Of a stretch of DNA of 64,000 nucleotides, positions 57,095 to 64,000 are shown piece after piece. Every line of letters starts with the position of its first letter. Within the stretch, counting starts at the first letter, position 1. Origin of the DNA: Proteles cristata cristata (Eukaryota; Chordata; Mammalia; Carnivora; Hyaenidae); assembly GCA_017311185.1 (NCBI GenBank), contig JAESUZ010003530.1:1054001-1118000 (forward strand), in the 5' to 3' direction. A program made the position numbers and the translations under genes. The notes below the pieces were generated by a model. That model worked only from the letters and a program-made list of their open reading frames with translations, did no database searches and had not been told where the DNA came from.

Positions 57095-57500
57095 CAGTGT
57101 TGTGGGTTAAGTCCCCCAGAAAGATACACTCAAGCCCTAACCCCCGGGACCTGTTAACATGACCTTATTTGGATAAGGTCAGGCTGGATTTATGCGGGCA
57201 CTAATCCAATGACTGATATTCTTCTAATAAGGGGAATCCAGACACAGACACGCAGGCAGCAAGGCCACATGGGAGAAGATGGAAACAGGGATGCAGCAGC
57301 GAGCCAAGGGAGGCCCGGGACCGCGAGCGACCACCCCGGGCTGGAAGAGGCCAGGCAAGATTCTTCTCGAAGGCCGTGGGAGGGAGTATGGCGCTGCTGA
57401 CATTTGACTTCAGACCTCCAGCCTCCAGAACTATGCGAGAATCAAGAGCTGTTGTCATAGGCCATCCCGCGTGTGGCACTGCGTTACATAAGCCCTCAGA
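57095..57500 (+). mobile_element. MLT1-type (ERVL-MaLR) solitary LTR
   Basis: 'gtgacctta'-type block 'catgaccttatttggataag', 'aatccaatgactgatattct', 'ggccacatgggagaagatgg' and 'ccagcctccagaactatgcg' follow these LTRs in order. No retroviral gene. Confidence 0.8.
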
Positions 57501-58257
57501 AGAGTGGGGCTTGTACACTAATATTCTCACTAGAAGTGTTTTTGAAAAAAATGAAGTTGGTGGGCTCCTTTCCTAGCAGACAGCCTTAGTCATTACACTG
57601 AACAAAGGTTATACCGTACATTCTTTAAGAGCTTCAGTCTAGACTCTTCGATTTGGGGATTGTATTTTATAAAGTTTAGTTTAGTTTGTTTCACAAAAAT
57701 AGTAGTTTTCTGTGACTAATGCCCTGGTCACCAAACTTGTTAATAGTTCATGCTCCCATCCTAGCCAGGTGCACGTTAATGGAGAGAAAGACACTTTCCC
57801 GAGTCACAGGAAAGGGAAAGCAAAAGGAAATCAAAACATTCTTCCAGGTCGTAGAGCTGACATTTCACATGCTCAGCAGAGTTCAGGTGTTCAAGGGCAA
57901 AAAGAACAGAGACCAACCAGTTAACAAGCTGCCAGATGAAATCAGGCATGAATGTGCACACCTGTGTGCGTGTAAGCACACGTACCCCTTGGAAACCATG
58001 GCTGTGGTGGCCAGATAACAGCTCCAATTTCCAACTCCATATCTAAGCTGGACTCATGAGCTCCCTCCCCACAACCTTCACCACAGGGTCCGAAGTAGAC
58101 ACTGCCATGGTTCACAAGCCCCCCACAGCAGTAAGCAGCATGCCGTTCAACCCTGGCACGACCCCGGGCCAGCATGAAGAAACATGGACACCCAGGGGCC
58201 CAGAGCGGCCAACTTCCAGTTCCACTGTTTGCTTCACCTTTTAAAAGCATCACTTTT

Positions 58258-58480
58258 GGGGTGCCTGGGTGGCTCAGTCCATTAAATGTCCAACTTCAGC
58301 TCATGATCTCACGGTTCATGAGTTCGAGCCCTGCATCGGACTCTGTGCTTACTGCTCAGAGTCTGGAGCCTGCTTCAGATTCTGGGTCTCCCTCTCTCTC
58401 TCTGCCCCTCCCCCACTCACACTATCTCTCTCTCTATAAAATTATAAACATTAAAAATTTTTAAAAATAAAATAAAAGCA
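58258..58480 (+). mobile_element. Can-SINE (felid type)
   Basis: Full-length; aaaagcatcactt and aaaagcattgctt flank it. Lies 450 bp left of the 135-nt exon, antisense to TXNRD1. Confidence 0.94.
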
Positions 58481-58895
58481 TTGCTTCCAAATCTCATCCT
58501 TTGACACCAAAAGCTAAAGAGGCAGACGATATCATTTAGCCTCAAGCTGGCTCTGGGACAACCAGGACTGAAGCTCTTTCTGGGTACAAATGGCACTAGT
58601 CGCCGCCAACCATGAAAATAACTGAGGAGATGTGATAAAAGATTGAAGGCACGTCTCTATAAATAAATTCATGCCATTATTCCTCCCACTTACCAGCATG
58701 ATACTACTATCCTGTTAGCATCAGGAACGAAAAATATTTGAAAAAGGAAAAATCGTTTCTACACACAAAGCTTTTCTGAGGTATTCAATCATGAACTCAA
58801 CTGTAAGGATGCACAAAATTAGCTCAACTACGATAGAAAGACCCCAGCTTCAGAGTCCTACACCCACCACTTGCCAGCCAGGTGACCGGCACTTA

Positions 58896-59060
<165 letters not shown>

Positions 59061-59470
59061 CTAAAATAAAAAAATAAAGGAACACAGTTAACACTGATTC
59101 TTTCCCCCTTATCAAACTAGAATATTAACCCAGTCTATTCTAAAACCTTGTTCAGAAATGATCAAAGATATACATTTACAGTTGCTGAAAGTGATTTATG
59201 CTGAAGATACCTGCAACATGGGCCAACAGAGTGTGGTGGTTACATCAAGCAAGAAGGAAGAGACAAAAGCTGGCCTCATGCGCTGAAGGGGAAAGTCATG
59301 AGAAGCCGACATGTATGCAATTTCATAAGCACCAAAATGTTCTGGAAAATGTTTTCAAAGGGGCAGATGTGTCCTCATCCTCTATTTGGTTGTCTCAAAG
59401 CAACCAAAAGCAACCAAAAAGCTCCAGATAAACTATCTTTGAGAGCTGGAACATTTAAAAGCAGTCATTT

Positions 59471-59601
59471 AGGGGCGCCTGGTTGGCTCAGTCAGCAGAG
59501 CATACGACTCTTGATCTTGGGGTTTTGAGTTCAAGCTCCAAGATGGGTGTAGAGATTACTTAAAAAAATTTTTTTTAAATAAAATCTAACAAAATCTAAA
59601 G
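59471..59601 (+). mobile_element. Older Can-SINE
   Basis: Early head type (cgactcttgatcttggggtt). 14-bp target-site duplication aaaagcagtcattt at 59457-59470 and 59602-59615. Confidence 0.92.
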
Positions 59602-60269
59602 AAAAGCAGTCATTTAAATTTAAAAATCATCTTAACTAAGGCTTTGGGGGTAGACAGTTCAGTTAGACTTAAGACCCTTCCAATCTGAGAACATTTCTGA
59701 AACCAAGAGAAAAATCTTTGGCAACTCTGAAATACCTGTGTGAGAATTACTTTAAATAAACTCTGTATCCCACACTCTGGCTACCTCTGCCAAGGGCAGA
59801 GAAATCTGATGCATTCTAATGTTCAGATTTTCATGACTGAGCTATATTATCTAGTCCTATCTCCTCATCACAGATGAGGCAACTCAGGCTATGGGGTGCA
59901 GAGCCTTATCTCAGGTTCAATCGCTGCCTGGAAAACAATCAGAAAAGTTGTTTGGTTGCCAAAGTATGGTAATTTATTCCATGATGGACTCTCATTATTC
60001 ATCCTGCCAATCAGGGGCTAAGTGTATGGATATAGCACAAAGCACTGCACTGAAACTAGATTTACATTTAATAATATGGACAGATCTCAAAAAAAGAGAT
60101 AAATACAAGTTGCAGGCTTGTCTTCTTAGCTGAGGACACCATTCTTAATTAAACCACAATGCATACTATTTAGTAGGGAACAAACAGTCTCCCAGGGGAG
60201 ACTGGGGCAAGGAGTGAGGAGTACAGGATTGAGAAGGAATATAAAAGACTACACGAGCATAGGATAACG

Positions 60270-60520
60270 CTGACTAGGTGGTATCAACACGGTCTTGGAC
60301 AGAGTTTCAACCCTGCCATTAACTGGGTGAAGTGGCCTGAGCTCAATTACTTAACTTCCATAGGCATCAGTTTCTTCATCAATAAAACAGGAATAACAGT
60401 AATAACACATACTTCACAGGATTATACGTGTAAGAATTAACTAAGTGAAACCATGTAGATTTCTAAGTAATACATAATATGTAGTAAGTGCTCAATAAAC
60501 ATAGGCTATTATAAATTTCC
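60270..60520 (+). repeat. MIR SINE, nearly full length
   Basis: 'agtttcttcatcaataaaac', 'ggaataacagtaataacaca' and 'agtaagtgctcaataaacat'. Confidence 0.87.
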
Positions 60521-60815
60521 TCTGTGATGGTTTCCCTCTTACAAGAGAAAAGCTCTGAAGCAAATACATCAAAATGTTAACATTACAGAATCTGGGTGGT
60601 AAACATTTTCCCTATCTTTCTGTAAACGTTAAAGATTTCATTAAAAAAAAAAAAGAATAGCATACAAAAAGAATAAAAGCTTAGCAGATATTAAATACTG
60701 GAAAAACCAAGCACATGTAGACACTGTGAAATGACCAACCCAAAGTGAATAAAGCATATGTCCCAAGGATGGTCAAGTTCTAGAAGCATGTTTTTGTTTA
60801 AGATTGCTCACGACA

Positions 60816-61035
60816 GGGTGCCTGGACGACTCAGCTGGTTAAAGGACTCTTGGTGTCAGCTCAGGTCATGGAGTCACGGTCTGTGAGTGTGGAGGCTGAT
60901 TTCGAGCCTCCACTGTCAGCATGAAGCCTTGCCTGGGGAGCTGTCCCTTTCTCACTGCCCTTCCCTGTTCACATGCATGTGCATGTTCTCTCTCTCTCTC
61001 AAAATAAATAAACTTAAAAATAAAAAAAAAGATTT
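60816..61035 (+). mobile_element. Can-SINE
   Basis: Head 'agggtgcctggacgactcag'; diverged body; AAATAAATAAACTTAAA tail. Confidence 0.9.
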
Positions 61036-61638
61036 GTACAAGACAATGACAAGTATTCATCTCTTCTAATACTATCTTTGCCTATGAAGATAACTGAAAG
61101 TAGTATCACCCTACTTACAGCCTCAACTATTTATTTAATTGGGCTCATTAGTAGTGAAAATTGTTCTTCCTATCATATTTTAATACTGTTATTGGAATAA
61201 ATGGCACAGCGGTGAAAAAAAGACAAAAGAACTACATACAGTTAAAACAAATTTGCTTGGTCTGAAGGAAAACGTGAAGGTTCAACTGACTGCTACACTC
61301 AGCACGCAAGCAACTGAACCAGCTCTCGCAAGAGGCAGGGATCAGGCCGCCAGCGAGAACATCAGTTTCCCATTCTGTCCACGACAGCAATGATAGCTAA
61401 TGTATACAAACACTTTTAATAAAACTTGTCCACAAAGAAAAAAACTACATAAAATCATTCTTTGTCAACGTGTCTCAGTATATTCATTTATTAAATGCAT
61501 CCAGGATGACCTTTTCTGTAGAGGATCCAGGCTTTCCTGTTGCATGTAACAGTAGAAACCACTGTTTAATAGTTTCTAAATAGGACACACGGTTTAATTA
61601 TATTCAAATCCCAAAATAAGAAAAGCATGAGTTTATTG

Positions 61639-61696
61639 GGCTTTTAACTATGGATTCTTTAGCACCAGGCTTTTAACTATGGATTCTTTAGCACCA
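61639..61696. repeat. Perfect 29-bp tandem duplication
   Basis: Units 61639-61667 and 61668-61696 (beginning ggcttttaactatgg) are identical. Intronic. Confidence 0.95.
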
Positions 61697-61833
61697 TTTA
61701 CATTTCTACTCAGAAGTTTTATTTTAAAGGTAAGATCCTAACTAAGTTAGAAATACCACTTCTCAAAAGGTGTGTACATACACAAGTTCTGAGTTACAAT
61801 ATAAACTGGGAACAGCAGTCAAAAAAGACTGAA

Positions 61834-62054
61834 GGGGAGTGTCTGGGGGGCTCCACCAGTTGAGTGTCTGGCTCTTGGTTTCAGCTCAGGTCATGACCTC
61901 GTAGTCTGTGAGTTCAAGTCCTGCATTAGGCCCTGCACTGACACCCCGGGGCCTGCTTGGGTTCTCTCTCTCTTTCTCTCACCCCTGCCCTCATCCTTCT
62001 CGCGCTCTCTCTCTCTCTCTCTCAAAAAGAACTCAAAAAAAAAAAAAAAAAAAA
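61834..62054 (+). mobile_element. Can-SINE
   Basis: Head 'ggggagtgtctggggggctc', A-tail of about 20; aaaaaagactgaa at both ends. Confidence 0.92.
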
Positions 62055-62575
62055 GGGAAAAAAAGACTGAAAACCAACAGTTTATTCAATCAGCTTGTAG
62101 GTGTGGAAACGAACCTCACGAAGTCAAGGACTCTGCCCATAGGCCTTCAGCTACCGGTTGTTACATGCAACAGCGGCAATGAAATCTTAAATCAGAACCC
62201 AATTAAGAGCTCTTCCTAGCACACTTTTCTCATTAGCGCCAGCTGCTCAGGATACAAACTTGTGTAACTGCTTTTGTATCTTCTCACTTTTAGACAGTCC
62301 ATGACTTCACTGCTTTCCTTTCACAAACACCAACATCAACAGGTCTCACGTCGTCTCTGCGGTCTGCACTCGGCAAGTTCTGCCTGGCTGCCTGCCAAAC
62401 GCAGAGCCCCATGCCAGGGATGCTGAGTCGAGACGGAGCAGCATCACCATGGCCCCTGCCCTCAGCTACTGTCCATGCAGCTGGGGAGACCAAGGAATGC
62501 AATGTGTACCATGTGATCAAAATAGACCCACGTATGAAATTACTGGAGAAAGGATTAAATGAGGATTTCACTTAC

Positions 62576-62671
62576 ATTGTCTTTGATATTACAGATTATT
62601 TTTGCATAACACTTATTGTTATCTCTTGATGGAATCGTCCATTCCAATGGCCAAAAGTAACTATGGTAAAC
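62576..62671 (-). CDS. TXNRD1: TXNRD1 internal exon, 32 codons of the interface domain
   Basis: On the minus strand this 96-nt exon follows an acceptor reading CTTCATAG and ends at AAT before a GTAAG donor. It translates in phase 0 from [11 protein letters not shown] to CNIKDN, 32 residues, matching human residues 401-432. The segment belongs to the C-terminal dimerisation (interface) domain of the pyridine-nucleotide-disulphide oxidoreductase fold. It includes the conserved block reading [20 protein letters not shown]. One visible difference from the human protein as remembered is Ile instead of Thr in N-I-K-D. The next exon is 3.5 kb downstream at 59060. The preceding exon (the VPTTVFTPLEYGACG region) was sought between 62.7 and 64.0 kb and is not there. 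Confidence 0.97.
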
Positions 62672-64000
62672 CTATGAAGATATAAACACAATTGAGACCC
62701 ATTAGCTTAAGAAACACGTTTGTCAAACATTAGGTGTGGTTTGAAAACACTGGAGGCTCTTTGGTACTTATCATCAAAAAATAAAATTCAAGGAGTAAAC
62801 AGGAATTTGGTCAAAAGTAAATGACCTTAAACTTGCCGTTGAGCCTCTAAGCTATAAGCTCATCCCTTAATTACATCTCAGCCTGAGAAAAATAAACCTT
62901 AAGTAATAATAACAACAAAGAACAGGAAAATGAGAGAAAGAAGCCAGGTAATTATTTGCTGTCTTCAATCAAAAAGAAGAGAAGAGAGAAGGGAAAGGAA
63001 GAGAAAAAACGGGACAGGAAGGGATGGGAAGGGACGGGAAGGGAAGGGACGGGACGGGACAGGAAGGGAAGAGGAGAAAGAAAAGGAAAGGAAAAAAGAA
63101 AAAAGAAAAAAAAAAAACCCCAACACTGTGTTGTATAGAAATGACAGCTTTGGGAAAGAACCAAGTAAGGTGCCAGGAATAATTAGAGCAATTATCTAGC
63201 TCCTCGCTTAATGCTTCCAAAAACATTTCGTCCTTTGGCATTATTCATCAAAGCAATGAAGGAGAGAGGGAGGGAAGACGAGAAGGTGGAGGGACGCAGA
63301 TATTTTTATGTTTCATAACCTTAAGTCTGGGTGACTACAGGGATTTTTTTCCCTCCAGCTGCTACCCTCAATTCAAAACATATATGGTTGGCTACCTTTT
63401 AAAAATGTATTGATTATGTAGCCATTATAGTGTCCTTCGAAGTTCCAATACAATGTGAATTTTGTTGTAAGTGTGGGTTACAAAACTGAATATACAGTGT
63501 CATAGGATCACAACAATTATGCAGGGAAAAAAATAATTAAAGAAATTACCCCAAATTGCTAGCAACTGCTATGTTACAGACACTGGTCTATGGGTAACCA
63601 TTTCCTATTTCCATTTTCAAAATGTTGACTCAAATGTATTACTTTTATAATGAAAAATGCAAATTCCAATAAAGCCAAAGCTTATCAAGAAGTATGAAAT
63701 ATACATTAAGAACCTTCAACTTTAAGTATTTTTCAATAGGAATCTATCCTCAGAAAATAATTAAGAGAAATAGACAATGAATTACGAAGATGTTCATCAT
63801 TCTACTTATAATAGTAAAAAACTATAAACAATCTAATAAAAGTATAGCTTAAATTATTTTATAGCATCCAAAAACGCAGACGTCATTTCTTAAAATGCTG
63901 TTTTCAGGGAGAAATGCTCATGACCTAACATTAAATGCACATAACTTAATCACACTTAAAAAAAAAAATCAAGACATATGTACCTACAGTTATACATGCA
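62672..64000 (-). other. TXNRD1 intron (partial, runs off the window)
   Basis: Mostly AT-rich sequence without a recognisable exon. It holds the purine-rich tract at 62970-63115 and no clear SINE. The segment from 63120 to 64000 is AT-rich and shows nothing else I can name. Confidence 0.8.
62970..63115. repeat. Polypurine tract (GGGAC/GGAAG)n in a TXNRD1 intron
   Basis: About 145 bp almost entirely purine on the plus strand, built on ggga(c/a) and gggaag units. Pyrimidine-rich in the pre-mRNA. Confidence 0.92.

Larger units (their letters stand above)
59061..62575 (-). other. TXNRD1 intron between the 96-nt and 135-nt exons
   Basis: A 3.5-kb GT-AG intron. It contains three Can-SINEs (59471, 60816, 61834), a MIR (about 60270-60520) and a perfect 29-bp tandem duplication (61639-61696). 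The remainder is AT-rich, unique-looking sequence with no splice-flanked open frame. Confidence 0.85.

Noticed and set aside
57095..57500. Endogenous retrovirus genes around the MLT1-type LTR
   Set aside because: Only a solitary LTR is present, with no gag, pol or env similarity nearby.

Overview
This is a stretch of a carnivore nuclear genome, almost certainly a cat-family (felid or close feliform) species. More than thirty tRNA-Lys-derived Can-SINEs are scattered on both strands. The younger ones have the feline layout: a tRNA-like head beginning near GGGCGCCTGGGTGGCTCAG, a 'gctctgtgctgacagctcag' body, a CT-rich tract and an A/T-rich AATAAATAAA tail. The base layer is ordinary placental-mammal repeat fossils (L1M, L2, MIR, MER5-type hAT, a Tigger element, MaLR-type LTRs).

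One protein-coding gene is supported: the 3' end of TXNRD1 (thioredoxin reductase 1), on the minus strand from the right edge of the window to about 45.80 kb. Three exons are readable: 62671-62576, 59060-58926, and the terminal exon from 47769. All junctions are GT-AG and phase 0. Together they encode the last 99 residues, including the HPxxxE catalytic dyad and the C-terminal Gly-Cys-Sec-Gly tail. Selenocysteine is specified by an in-frame TGA at 47709-47707, followed by GGT and the true stop TAA. A SECIS candidate lies about 250 nt downstream in a roughly 1.9 kb 3'UTR that ends near an ATTAAA signal at 45826-45821.

The left 45.8 kb contains no convincing protein-coding gene. In other mammals the region beyond the TXNRD1 3' end is a long intergenic gap before CHST11, and I see no CHST11 exon here. 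This part holds repeats, a 3'-truncated 7SL RNA pseudogene (21291-21517), an internally deleted Tigger transposon (about 41755-43325), a probable CpG island just past the TXNRD1 3' end (45240-45640), GC-rich low-complexity blocks, and one exon-like open segment of unknown status (16482-16750).

The repeats record a layered history. Examples are a SINE inside a SINE (5.4-5.9 kb), two SINEs inside one minus-strand SINE inside an L1 (30.6-31.4 kb), two SINEs in an L1 (24.1-24.6 kb), and a 519-bp SINE-spacer-SINE unit with one shared target-site duplication (15.3-15.8 kb). I found no CRISPR array, operon, viral gene or other unusual multi-gene system. All calls were made by reading the sequence; repeat family names come from recognising consensus patterns, and boundaries are approximate except where target-site duplications fix them.
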